Assembly: GCA_029259935.1 (NCBI GenBank)
Contig: JAJDEH010000383.1
Coordinates: forward strand, 1 to 24,908
Length of the DNA stretch: 24,908 nucleotides
Direction: 5' to 3'
Source: Planctomycetota bacterium
GTDB lineage: Bacteria; Planctomycetota; Planctomycetia; Pirellulales; Pirellulaceae
Position numbers and translations under genes: made by a program. This document shows positions 15,717 through 24,600 of this stretch, in pieces. The notes under the pieces are model-generated. The model was not told the DNA's origin, made no database searches, and was given only the letters and a program-made list of their open reading frames with translations. The first letter of the stretch is position 1. Every line of letters starts with the position of its first letter.

Positions 15717-16158
15717 AAGCCGAGGTTCGCCATCGCTAGACGGCGAAGGAAGAGGGATGAAGGAAAGAGGCATTGCGTACCGCGCAAAAAAGTGTGCCGC
15801 AGTGGGGGCAGTGCACTGCGGCACGAGGCGACGGCTATTAATGGGGCAGTGAGATTGCCGCCGCCCAAGTCATTATCATAATCTCGGACAAGACAATTTA
15901 CCAGGGGCGAAATTACCGCTGAACCACGATTCTGTAGAATTAATGTGCGGAAACAAATAAACGCTGCATTCTCCGCCGGAATTATTCCACCAGCGAGCTT
16001 TCGCGACCAACAAATCACCATAGAACCATCACTACCACGCCGACAAACAGCACAACCGCGCACGCCGATGCACGCCAATTCTCGGTGGACAACGAATCGA
16101 AACGGGACACTTTGAAACTTCGAGAACTTCGGATGGAATTAAGGTAGTCCCGTGGCGT
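15717..16158. other. Intergenic stretch with one strong hairpin
   Basis: 442 bases between the convergent acetyltransferase and fumarylacetoacetase-family genes. No frame looks coding. The notable element is the hairpin at 15794-15824, described separately. A short palindrome ATTCTGTAGAAT lies at 15929-15940. The remaining sequence is AT-richer than the neighbouring genes and gives no recognisable signal. Confidence 0.5.
15794..15824 (-). terminator. 11-bp perfect hairpin followed by a T-run on the minus strand
   Basis: GTGCCGCAGTG (15794-15804) pairs perfectly with CACTGCGGCAC (15814-15824) around a nine-base loop. Read leftward, the stem is followed by A-C and six T residues (complement of 15786-15791), the layout of an intrinsic terminator. 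The nearest leftward gene ends at 16159, about 335 bases away, so it would terminate a long 3' tail or shield the acetyltransferase gene from antisense transcription. On the plus strand no T-run follows, although the stem lies 77 bases after the acetyltransferase stop. Confidence 0.5.
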
Positions 16159-16962
16159 TCACTGCTCATTCGCTACTGGGTTGGTTAGCGCGCCGATTTT
16201 TTCGATTTCGACGGTGACGGAATCGCCGTCTTTTAGGAAGACGGGAGGTTTACGGGCCATGCCGACACCTTGTGGCGTTCCGGTCAGAATGACCGTGCCC
16301 GGTTCCAACTGAGTGCTGCCGCTGAGGAATTCGATCAGCGTCGGTACGTCGAAGATCATATCGCTGGTCGTCCAATCCTGCATTGTCTGGCCGTTGAGGA
16401 TCGTCTTAATCTTTAGGTCGTTGGGGTTGGCAATCTCGTCCTTGGTTACCAACCACGGGCCCAGCGGGCAGAATGTGTCGAATGTCTTGCCTTTGCACCA
16501 TTGGCTGCCGCCCCATTTGATCTGCCAGTCGCGGGCGCTGACGTCATTCGCACAGGTGTAGCCCAACACGTAATCTAGCGCGTCTTCCTTGCGGACGTTC
16601 TTGCACTGCCGGCCAATCACCACCGCCAACTCGCACTCATAGTCGACTTCATGACTGGCCAATCGGGTCGGCAGCAGAATAGGGCCTTCGTGATGTTGCA
16701 CGGTACTCGGCATCTTCATGAACAGGATCGGTTGCTCGGGGATTTTCGCACCGCTCTCTTCAGCGTGAAACTTGTAGTTCAGGCCGATGCAAAGAATGGC
16801 GGTCGGCTTGACGGGCGACAGCAGTTGCTTCACGCCCGCCGCCTCCCCCGTATCATGGTGATCGCCGAAGATACAGCCTTCAATACGCGTGGCCGTGCCG
16901 TCGTCGTGCTGGAGGCCAAATTGTATTTCGTCTTGTTGGGTTAGAAAGCGAATGATCTTCAT
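16159..16962 (-). CDS. Fumarylacetoacetate hydrolase-family enzyme
   Basis: 267 residues, cytoplasmic, ribosome binding site GGAGACG about seven bases upstream of the ATG. The FAH fold is shown by CIGLNYKFHAEESG (59-71), PILFMKMPSTVQHHEGPILL, the metal-binding segment HEVDYECELAVVIG (Glu109 and Glu111), and the GYTCANDVSARDWQ segment with Asp140 as third ligand. The C-terminal part ends STQLEPGTVILTGTPQGVGM, then KDGDSVTVEIEKIGALTNPV, as is usual for this superfamily. Members hydrolyse or decarboxylate beta-keto acids (for example fumarylpyruvate or oxaloacetate) in aromatic and sugar-acid catabolism. No pathway neighbours are visible, so the substrate is open. Confidence 0.93.
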   Translation of the reverse strand: MKIIRFLTQQDEIQFGLQHDDGTATRIEGCIFGDHHDTGEAAGVKQLLSPVKPTAILCIGLNYKFHAEESGAKIPEQPILFMKMPSTVQHHEGPILLPTRLASHEVDYECELAVVIGRQCKNVRKEDALDYVLGYTCANDVSARDWQIKWGGSQWCKGKTFDTFCPLGPWLVTKDEIANPNDLKIKTILNGQTMQDWTTSDMIFDVPTLIEFLSGSTQLEPGTVILTGTPQGVGMARKPPVFLKDGDSVTVEIEKIGALTNPVANEQ

Positions 16963-17367
16963 CGGCGTCTCCGGTGGATTATCGATTCTTGGTAAGTGCT
17001 CGGGCTATTGGCAATGCTAAAGGTTATCGCGTGGCAACTTGCCAGCCAACTAGGTAGCAAGTTGCGCTTTTCGAGAGCCGCTGGTTGCTGCGCGAGCATG
17101 TGTTGTGACAGCATCTACAAGATGGACAAGAGGTCGAACGACACACCAGCGACAGCCGCATATCTTGTCAATCCTGTTCATCATGTCTCTAAGCAAGAGC
17201 CCAAGAAACGAGGCGGTGCCATGTATCGATGGTAGAACCCAGAGAATATAGGGGAAACACCCAATGGAATTCGCCGCCGAAATGAAGTACATCTGACGGG
17301 CACCATGATCACCACGGAGACTTGGTGCTAAACGATAAATCCTTCAGTTCTGGGAGTGCGCGCCGCC
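16963..17367. other. Divergent intergenic region upstream of the sigma factor
   Basis: About 400 bases between the leftward fumarylacetoacetase-family gene and the rightward sigma factor gene. Frames present are Cys/Arg-rich and not convincing. It holds the hairpin at 17034-17065 (separate entry) and a weaker inverted pair, GCACCA with TGGTGC near 17301-17329, just upstream of the sigma factor. Promoters for both flanking genes must lie here, but I could not assign them. Confidence 0.45.
17034..17065. repeat. 9-bp perfect inverted repeat
   Basis: GCAACTTGC (17034-17042) pairs with GCAAGTTGC (17057-17065) around a 14-base loop. On the plus strand it is followed by a short GCTTTTC. It may be a weak terminator for readthrough into the sigma factor region or a regulator site in the divergent promoter region. 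Confidence 0.45.
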
Positions 17368-17946
17368 GTGAGTCTCGAAGATTCAATGTGCGAAGTGGTG
17401 GAAAAGGCGAAGGTGGGTGACGACGAGGGCGTACGCGTCATCTGGGACCGCTTCTTTCCGCAAGTCGTCCGCTTGGCCGGCCAACGGCTCGCGGGTCAAA
17501 GAAGGCAAATGGCCGACGAGGAAGACGTCGCCATCAGCGTGATGGAGAGCTTTTTTCGCGCGGCTCGCGCGGGTCGCTTTCCTGAGTTGCGGGATCGAGA
17601 CGGCATCTGGCGTCTGTTGTCATCGATGGTTCGTCGCAAGGTCGTGGACCAAGTACGGCGTAATGCTGCGAGACCTAGCGTCGGCGAGTCCGCGATGCAC
17701 GGTGAAGAGCTTGCCTCGCTGACCGGCCGCAATCCCACGCCCGCGATGATCGCCATTGTCAGAGACGAGATGGAGCAACTGCTCACCGTGCTGCCCGAGA
17801 AATACCGTCCGATGGCAGTTAAGAAACTTGAGTGCCGGACGATGCCCGAGATTGCGCGGGAATGCGGCGTCCACATTTCTACCGTTGAACGGCGGCTACG
17901 CATCATACGAGAGGTTTGGTCCAAAAACTTCGGCGCCGAGGATTGA
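17368..17946 (+). CDS. ECF-type RNA polymerase sigma factor, planctomycete class
   Basis: 192 residues from the GTG at 17368; a GTG at 17356 and an ATG at 17386 are possible alternatives. Region 2 spans about residues 15-95 and includes QVVRLAGQRL, the class-typical MADEEDVAISVMESFFRAAR-AGRF segment, and WRLLSSMVRRKVVDQVRR. A linker (about 95-130) leads to region 4 (about 130-185): LLTVLPEKYRPMAVKKLECR, then MPEIARECGVHISTVERRLR, a helix-turn-helix that would read the -35 element. In planctomycetes this class is commonly encoded next to large Ser/Thr kinases, as here: the kinase gene begins 689 bases downstream. No anti-sigma factor gene is adjacent, so control may run through the kinase (inference). 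Confidence 0.93.
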   Translation: MSLEDSMCEVVEKAKVGDDEGVRVIWDRFFPQVVRLAGQRLAGQRRQMADEEDVAISVMESFFRAARAGRFPELRDRDGIWRLLSSMVRRKVVDQVRRNAARPSVGESAMHGEELASLTGRNPTPAMIAIVRDEMEQLLTVLPEKYRPMAVKKLECRTMPEIARECGVHISTVERRLRIIREVWSKNFGAED

Positions 17947-18108
17947 TCTCCACCTGATTAAACGGAGGACACGGTCAGCAAAAGGGCCTACTCAAGAAAG
18001 GGTCGATGGCATTGGCGATGACCAGAATGATTTTTCGGAAAAATTTTGCAGGGATTGCGGGCTCTCCTACGGTATTCCATGTGCGCAACAACACGCATCA
18101 CGACTTTG

Positions 18109-18131
18109 CAAGGCGCACGTTACAAGGCGCA
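18109..18131 (+). repeat. Direct repeat CAAGGCGCA ahead of the XRE gene
   Basis: CAAGGCGCA occurs at 18109-18117 and again at 18123-18131, a spacing of 14 bases. The second copy abuts the ribosome binding site of the XRE regulator, so the pair could be an autoregulatory operator. With only two copies, chance cannot be excluded. Confidence 0.3.
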
Positions 18132-18137
18132 AAGGAG
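18131..18137 (+). promoter_or_regulatory. Ribosome binding site fixing the XRE start
   Basis: AAAGGAG ends six bases before the GTG at 18144. It decides between this start and the longer ATG at 18006, whose extra 46 codons have no family likeness. Confidence 0.75.
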
Positions 18138-18143
18138 ATCCCA

Positions 18144-18467
18144 GTGCGTGGAATACATGCAGACGGAACCAAAATCAAACAACTACGCAAGACGCGAGGT
18201 CTGACGCAAGAAAACTTAGCGGGGCTCGCCTCATGCGATGTGAAAACAGTTCGCAAAGCCGAGCAGGGAAAAAATCTGGATTATCAGACACTGGGAAAGA
18301 TCGCCACGGTCCTTGGAGTTCATTTTCCCGAGGTCGTGGACGGTCGCGACGATCCAGACTCCGAGCAGCTTGCCAATTTCAAGCTGGTTGAATCATGGAT
18401 CGAGGCGTTTAACCAGCGCGACATCGACCGGTTGATGTCTTCCTCGGATGACAAGGAAACAAATTAA
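18144..18467 (+). CDS. XRE-family HTH regulator with truncated NTF2-like tail
   Basis: 107 residues from a GTG start with a strong ribosome binding site. Residues about 9-66 are a Cro/C1-type helix-turn-helix: GTKIKQLRKTRGLTQENLAG, LASCDVKTVRKAEQGKNLDY, QTLGKIATVLGVHFPEVV. It should bind DNA, probably as a dimer. After a short linker, residues about 77-97 (ANFKLVESWIEAFNQRDIDR, then L) look like the first helix of an NTF2/SnoaL domain, which then stops with SSSDDKETN. As I recall, planctomycete relatives carry a full NTF2-like domain after this type of HTH, so this gene may be a shortened version. It sits between the sigma factor and kinase genes. The TAA stop lies within the first copy of the 11-bp repeats that follow. 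Confidence 0.85.
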   Translation: MRGIHADGTKIKQLRKTRGLTQENLAGLASCDVKTVRKAEQGKNLDYQTLGKIATVLGVHFPEVVDGRDDPDSEQLANFKLVESWIEAFNQRDIDRLMSSSDDKETN

Positions 18468-18496
18468 CTTCCCGTTAACTTCCCGCTAACTTCCCT
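18464..18496 (+). repeat. Three tandem 11-bp direct repeats upstream of the kinase gene
   Basis: The unit TTAACTTCCCG occurs at 18464-18474 and 18475-18485 without change, and as CTAACTTCCCT at 18486-18496. A period of 11 bases places all copies on nearly the same face of the helix, a common design for tandem regulator binding. The repeats begin at the end of the XRE gene and lie about 140 bases before the kinase start, so they would suit control of the kinase gene by the XRE protein or another regulator. The layout also resembles the Pho box of cyanobacteria, built on TTAA followed by pyrimidines in three tandem units. Confidence 0.75.
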
Positions 18497-18634
18497 GTTC
18501 GTCGCACAGCCCTCGAATAGGATGGGGATACGGCGCGGTGCGCTAGTTCCATGCGCGGAGAACGGTGAAGTGAGACGGTCAGAAGATTCAAGGCGCGAAA
18601 CACCGAACGAACTCGATTCTCAAGAGTAGATGAC

Positions 18635-21592
18635 GTGAATAACGAGCAGACCGACCTTACCGTGCTGATGCAGTTGGACGATCTTTGCGAAGAGTATGAA
18701 TCGCAGTTCGCTGAACGCAAGTCGCCGCGAATTGCGGACTTTCTCGATCGTGTCGTCCCAGAACATCGCGGCAGGCTGCTTCACGAATTGGTCGCGTTGG
18801 AAGTCGGCCTGCTCGGTGACATCGGTGAGAAAACATCGGTGGAGGAGATTCTAGAGCGATATGACAACCTACTGCCCGAGGGCGAAGATCGCGAAGCCTT
18901 GCGATCCACGATCGAGCATGCAATCGCGTCGACGAAAGACGCAAATGACACCCAAATTGGCGTGCCGGAAACAGTGCCATGGGACGGGAATTTCACAAAA
19001 GCCAAGCCGGTCACGCCGGAGATCGACGGTTTCGAGATTCAGTCCGTGCTAGGCCGTGGCGGGAGGGGGGTTGTCTATAAGGCCATTCAGACGTCGTTGA
19101 ACCGACCCGTGGCGCTAAAGATGATTCTCGACCACGATGCCGCATCAGGGGAGCTGATCGACCGATTCGAGAAGGAAGCGCGGGCGGTCGCCGAACTGAA
19201 TGATCCTCACTTCGTGCAGATTTACGAATTCGGAGTACACCAAGGCCGGCCCTACATGACGCTTGAGTTCGTCGAGGGCGGGACACTAGAACAACTTCGA
19301 CAGGGTGAGCCGCAGCCAGAGCAGTTTTCCGCCGAAATCGTCGAATCGTTGTCGCGGGCAATGCACAAGGCGCATGCCGCCGGCTTGGTTCACCGCGATC
19401 TAAAGCCGCAAAACGTGCTGATGAGCAGTGACGGGCAGCCAAAGATCACCGACTTCGGACTCGTGAAACGCCAACAGCAAGACGACACACAGAAGACCGA
19501 ACACGGCCGAGTGATGGGCACGGCCAGCTACATGGCACCGGAACAGAGCCGCGGTGAACCGGATGTGGGCGCGGCGGCGGACGTTCATGCTCTGGGCGGG
19601 ATTCTCTATTGTCTGTTGACGGGACGCCCGCCTTTTCTGGCGGCAACCGTGTACGACACGATCCTGCAGGTGCGCAATCAAGAGCCGGTTCCACCCTCTC
19701 GTCTTCGCCCTGGAATCTCCAAGGACTTGGAGACCATCTGCTTGAAGTGTCTGCACAAGGAAACGGCCAAGCGATACGCGTCGGCGATGGAACTCGCCGA
19801 CGACCTGCGCCGCTCCCTGGAGGGTCGGCCAATCATCGCACGGCCCGTGGGCGCAATCGAGCGGAGTTGGCGGTGGACCAAGCGCAACCCACTGGGAGCC
19901 ACCGTCGCGGGGCTCGTCGTGATGATTGCGGTGATCTCTTCCGTGATGTCGTGGTATCTGAATCTCACTATCAATCAAGTAGAGATCGCGAACAGTAACG
20001 TGCTGGCCAAGAACGGTGAGCTAGAAGCCACGAACGAAGAGCTAGAAATTGAGAAGCAAGCTGCCAACGTTGCCCGTGGCAGAGCGGTTGAAGCAGGGAG
20101 AAACGCGGAAAGAGCACGTCAGAACAAGAGTGATCAATACAACAAAAGCCTCACGGCGATTCACAGAGTTGTGTACAACGTCGACACGCTGCTTCGCAAT
20201 GACAACCAAGACGTCAGGTTCCGCAAACGCATTCTTGAGAGTGCATTGAAGAGCTTCGACGAGGTTCGGGACCAAGGTGAAAAAAACACTCTCATTGACC
20301 GCGGTGAAGCGACTGCATGTCAGCGGCTTGGAGACATTTACGTTGTCCTTGGAGATTTGAAGCAAGCGTTGGCGCAATACGATCGGACATACGAGGTAAC
20401 CAAGCAGCTACTGCCTGAAAATCCTACTGAGTTCCTACTCCTCAGAAACCTTGCAATAGCTTGCGACAAGCAGGGCGAAGCGAAGGAACGTCTCGGCAAC
20501 ACGCTGGAGGCCCGATCGAGTTTTGAGGAAGGCTTGCAATGGCGGCTGCGATGGGACGAAGAGTTGCGGCTGAAAAAGAAGCTGGATCATCCTCCTGCCA
20601 AACAGGCCATCGCCCGGTCACAGGTTCGACTTGGGAGACTCAGTTTAGCGTTGGGTAATGCAAAGGCGTCGCTGGAGTACCTCCTCAAAGCTCAAGGCTG
20701 GCTTCAAAAGGCTCAAGAAGGATGTCAGAAGATGCCGCGAGCGTCCGAGGACGAGCTGGCTGAGTACCGCGACTTGAACGCCGATTTGATCAGCGACCAG
20801 ATCGAACTAGACCGATGGCTGGGCAAGACCCACCACCAGCTTGGAAATGCCGATGAGGCAGAAAGGTTCCTGAACCAGGTCAAATCGAGCCGCGACCAGT
20901 TGTTCGATGTGAGGAAGTCAGTTGGACGACTTCAAGCACGATCCAGGGCATCTCTCGAACTGGGTGACTTCTACCTAATCGAGCGGCAGGATGTGGCAAA
21001 GGCTTGGGAGCATTACAAGCCTGCCCTTGAAGGTTACGCGCAATTGTGGAAACGGGAAAAGCAATCAGCAGGAACGCGAGCCGGCTTGGGCAACATCGAG
21101 TATCGAATTGGTGGCCTCCTGCGGCATGCAAAAGATGCAGGAGTAACACTGGAGGTTCCATACGGCGACGATGCCCAATCCCACTTCGAGACCTGCTGCC
21201 AACTACGAGAGGCGTTGGCCGCGATCGATCCGGACGACATGCAGGCCAAGATCGAGTGGGCGGTGGCGCTGGCCCGTTGCGGTCGCGCGAAAGAGGCCGA
21301 GAAGCAGGCAGAGATTTTGGTCGAGAAGGGGCAAAATAATCCCCGTCTGCTGTTTCAAGCCACCTGCACCTTCGCACTGTGCAGCGAAGCGGAAGATAAA
21401 GAGCTGGCCCAACGCTGCCGAAAACGTGCATTCGAGGTACTCAAGGAGTCAATTGAGTCTGGCTGGAAGGATCGCGTCGCACTTCAGGACGATCCGGATC
21501 TGGAACCGATTCGGTCCGACCCACGTTTCGAAGAATTCACGAAGAAGCTGCCATCGCCTGGTTCTTCATCTCAATCGGACACCCGAGAGTAA
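18635..21592 (+). CDS. Membrane-anchored Ser/Thr protein kinase with TPR-like C-terminus
   Basis: 985 residues from a GTG start; the ribosome binding site is weak (AAGAG). An N-terminal helical region (1-100) is typical of planctomycete kinases. The kinase domain (about 133-395) has the glycine loop GRGGRGVVYKA (140-150), where most relatives have Met at the Arg144 position, catalytic Lys162 in VALKMI, HRDLKPQN (253-260), DFG (273-275) and APE (301-303), so it should be active. A transmembrane helix follows at about 419-442 (GATVAGLVVMIAVISSVMSW), then a coiled coil (about 443-500). The exterior-side region (about 500-970) shows TPR-like helices (for example GDIYVVLGDLKQALAQYDRT) and ends DPDLEPIRSDPRFEEFTKKL. 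It would sense a periplasmic signal or partner and phosphorylate cytoplasmic targets. Sigma factor and XRE genes lie directly upstream. Confidence 0.95.
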   Translation: MNNEQTDLTVLMQLDDLCEEYESQFAERKSPRIADFLDRVVPEHRGRLLHELVALEVGLLGDIGEKTSVEEILERYDNLLPEGEDREALRSTIEHAIASTKDANDTQIGVPETVPWDGNFTKAKPVTPEIDGFEIQSVLGRGGRGVVYKAIQTSLNRPVALKMILDHDAASGELIDRFEKEARAVAELNDPHFVQIYEFGVHQGRPYMTLEFVEGGTLEQLRQGEPQPEQFSAEIVESLSRAMHKAHAAGLVHRDLKPQNVLMSSDGQPKITDFGLVKRQQQDDTQKTEHGRVMGTASYMAPEQSRGEPDVGAAADVHALGGILYCLLTGRPPFLAATVYDTILQVRNQEPVPPSRLRPGISKDLETICLKCLHKETAKRYASAMELADDLRRSLEGRPIIARPVGAIERSWRWTKRNPLGATVAGLVVMIAVISSVMSWYLNLTINQVEIANSNVLAKNGELEATNEELEIEKQAANVARGRAVEAGRNAERARQNKSDQYNKSLTAIHRVVYNVDTLLRNDNQDVRFRKRILESALKSFDEVRDQGEKNTLIDRGEATACQRLGDIYVVLGDLKQALAQYDRTYEVTKQLLPENPTEFLLLRNLAIACDKQGEAKERLGNTLEARSSFEEGLQWRLRWDEELRLKKKLDHPPAKQAIARSQVRLGRLSLALGNAKASLEYLLKAQGWLQKAQEGCQKMPRASEDELAEYRDLNADLISDQIELDRWLGKTHHQLGNADEAERFLNQVKSSRDQLFDVRKSVGRLQARSRASLELGDFYLIERQDVAKAWEHYKPALEGYAQLWKREKQSAGTRAGLGNIEYRIGGLLRHAKDAGVTLEVPYGDDAQSHFETCCQLREALAAIDPDDMQAKIEWAVALARCGRAKEAEKQAEILVEKGQNNPRLLFQATCTFALCSEAEDKELAQRCRKRAFEVLKESIESGWKDRVALQDDPDLEPIRSDPRFEEFTKKLPSPGSSSQSDTRE

Positions 21593-21677
21593 TCCACCCT
21601 GATTTGCAACGATGCGACCGATCACCTGGCGATGAAATTCATCTCCGTAAACCAACTTCAACCCCAGATGAACTCCT

Positions 21678-24600
21678 ATGTTTGGAAAACGACGGCGCTC
21701 ACGCATAAGCCGCGAGAAGGAACAAAAATCTCGAAACAAAGGGAGAATGCGAAAGACTCATTTTGAGTTGCTTGAGTCGCGCATCATGCTGGCGTCCGTC
21801 GCCTGGGACGGCGGCGCGGGCACATTCAATTGGCACGACGCCCTGAACTGGGATACGGACACGCTGCCGGGTGCGGCTGACGATGTCGTGATTAACGTCG
21901 CGGCGTCCAATCCCACCATCGTCTCCTCGAGTTCGGTGACCCTCAACAGTCTGGTCACCGAAGAGGCGATTGAATTTTCTGCCGGGACGTTTACCGTCAA
22001 TACGACAGCTGACATCAATGCTAACGTGTCACTGACTGGAGCCACCTTGAACCAAGGTGCATGGGACACTTCGGGTGGCAGTTTGTTCTTCAACGGCAGC
22101 AGCAACAACCGCTTGAACGACGTGGACCTGTTGGACGAATTGGTGATATTCCAGGACGACTATGTGGAGTTGTACAACGGCACGACGTTTCCTTCGGCGC
22201 GGTTCATGAACAATCGCCATAACGCTTCCGCCACGCTGGCGTTTCAAACGGGCTCGACCGTGCCTGGCGACATCTTTTTCGAGGGTACCGGAGCATTTAC
22301 CTCCACCAGTCGCGTCTTGGTGGACGGCAATGGCACGCTGACGATTCCCGCGGGTGTAACACTGCAAACCGAGCCGGGACTGGCTGGCGGCGTGCAACTG
22401 GGGGAAAGCGGCGAGACGCTGATCAACAACGGTACCATTCGCTCCAAAACCAGCGGGAGAGTAATTAGTGTCGTTTCGAACGGTAACTACACGGCGAACA
22501 CTCTAACTGGAGGAACGTGGGAGGCGGTTGGCGGCGGCATTATTCAGCTTCCGTCCGGCAACACGATCACGACCAATGCGGCTAACATCGTGATTGATGG
22601 CGGTGGGTCCGCAATTCGTCGAGGTTCTTCGACAAATGCCATTGCCACTTTGGCAGCAAACACGGGTGAATTGACTTTTCGTAACGGTGCCAGTTTCACG
22701 ACAACCGGGGCATTTGATAATGGTGGTTCGCTAACCATTGGCTTGGGTAGTAACTTCATCGTGAGCAGCGGGAACTCGCTGACCAGCAGTTCACTGTTTT
22801 CGGTTGATGGAAACTTGACGAGCGATGCAATCGTGATCGACAATGGCGGGACGTTGGGCGGCACGGGGATCGTTTCAGGGCCCGTCACCGCGCGGACCGG
22901 CGCGAGCGTCGCGCCAGGCAACAGTCCCGGCGTTCTCAAGACGGGCAACTTCGAATTGCAGCTTGGCTCGACGTTAAACATCGAGATCGGCGGGACTTCC
23001 CCGGCGACCGATTATGACCAGATCGATGTGATGGGAACGGTGACCCTCGCCGGGTCGCTCGACGGAAGCCTTATCGACGGTTTTCTGCCCGCCTTTGATG
23101 ATTCGTTCACGATTGTCAACAACGACGAGACCGACGCGGTCATCGGCGTTTTTGACGGCCTGCCGGAAGGCGCGGTCGTGATCGTCGATGGGAACGATTT
23201 CACGATCAGTTACGTCGGCGGCGAGAACAACAACGACGTAGTATTGACTCCGGTCTCCTCGACGGTCTCTTGGAACGGCGCGTCGGGAAACTTCAACTGG
23301 CTGGATCCGCTCAACTGGACATCAGGCAAGGTTCCCGATTCGGCTGACGGGGCGGTCATTGGCGACCTGCCTGGAACTCCTACCATCATTGTCAACGGAA
23401 ATGCAACCGTTGGGTTTGTCGATGCGGCCGAATTGATCCAAGTCAATGCAGGCACGTGGACCGTCAAAGGTGACTCGGTGTTCGCCGGGCTAGAAGTCGC
23501 GGGCGCGGTACTCAGGCTGGAACACGGAAACACAAACAATGTCGGCACCACATTGAGCGGTGGAGCGGCCTTGGAGATTGGCGACGACGGGGCACTTGGC
23601 GGCGGTCCGCTTGTGGCCAGCAATAGTGTGATTCTCGGCTTTGAGGACGCCAGAGCTTTCACCAACTCGCTGACGCTTGGAGGCGCGATCGCCATCTCGA
23701 ACGATACCGGCGCAATGACCTTCAGCGGTCCGACCTTGCTCTCCGCAACGCTTGACCTCAACGTTGACGGCACGAATCTTGTGTCGCTGGACGGTGAAGT
23801 AAGCGACGGAGGCAATGGATTTGGGCTCAACAAGTCCGGTACGGGCCAGGTTAGCTTAGCCGGTGTGAGCACATTCAGCGGCGACTTGAATGTCAACCTT
23901 GGGGCACTCCAGCTTGATGGATCCGCGACCGCGGCTGCGACGACAGTTGCCGACGGCAGCGTCTTGCAGGGCACGGGCGGCGTGACAGGGTCGCTGGACA
24001 TCCTGGCCGGAGGCGTGCTTGCGCCTGGGAACAGTACTGCAATCATCTCAAGCGGCGATTTTAATTTGGCCGACGATGCGGTCCTGGAGATCGAAATAGC
24101 AGGTACGATTCCTGGCGCGGAACACGATCAGGTCGATGTGACGGGGAGCGTGGCACTCGCGGGAACGTTGGATGTGAGTTTGATTGCCACAACCGAGGCG
24201 AGCGAGTTTGTCATTATCAACAATGACGGCACTGACGCGGTGAACGGCACATTCGCGGGACTGGAAGAGGGGGCGACGCTGCAAGTGAACCTATTGAAGT
24301 TCACGGTCAGTTACCGCGGCGGCGACGGCAACGATGTCGTGCTGCTGGGACCGATCGATGTCGTGGTCTGGGACGGCGGCGGCGACGGAACGTCTTGGCA
24401 TGATGCCGCGAACTGGGACAAAGATGTGCTGCCCGCTTTCAGCAACGACGTGATTATCAATGCGGCGCCTGGGGTCCAAATCGTTCACAGTCTAGGCTCC
24501 ACGGTGGTGAATAGCCTCGACATCAGTAATAAGCTGCTAATCAGCGGCGGCAGGTTGGAAGTCACATCCATTCTGCAAATTGACGACACCCTGACGATCG

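Noticed and set aside
15662..16078. Leftward 138-codon ORF after the acetyltransferase gene
   Set aside because: Crosses the terminator-like hairpin and the acetyltransferase 3' end. Composition is not protein-like.
16996..17292. Two opposed small ORFs (rightward 79 and leftward 80 codons) upstream of the sigma factor
   Set aside because: Both are Cys/Arg-rich, lack a ribosome binding site and overlap each other.
18006..18143. Upstream ATG extension of the XRE gene
   Set aside because: No family likeness in the extra 46 codons, and a strong ribosome binding site immediately precedes the GTG at 18144.
18464..18496. CRISPR-like array
   Set aside because: The units are only 11 bases and directly adjacent with no spacers, so this is a tandem repeat and not a CRISPR.
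23210..24046. Leftward 278-codon ORF and its neighbours (21758-22108, 22544-22981, 24048-24488)
   Set aside because: Pro/Ser/Val-rich antisense shadows of the LEPR-type gene. The plus-strand frame is continuous and has clear repeat modules.
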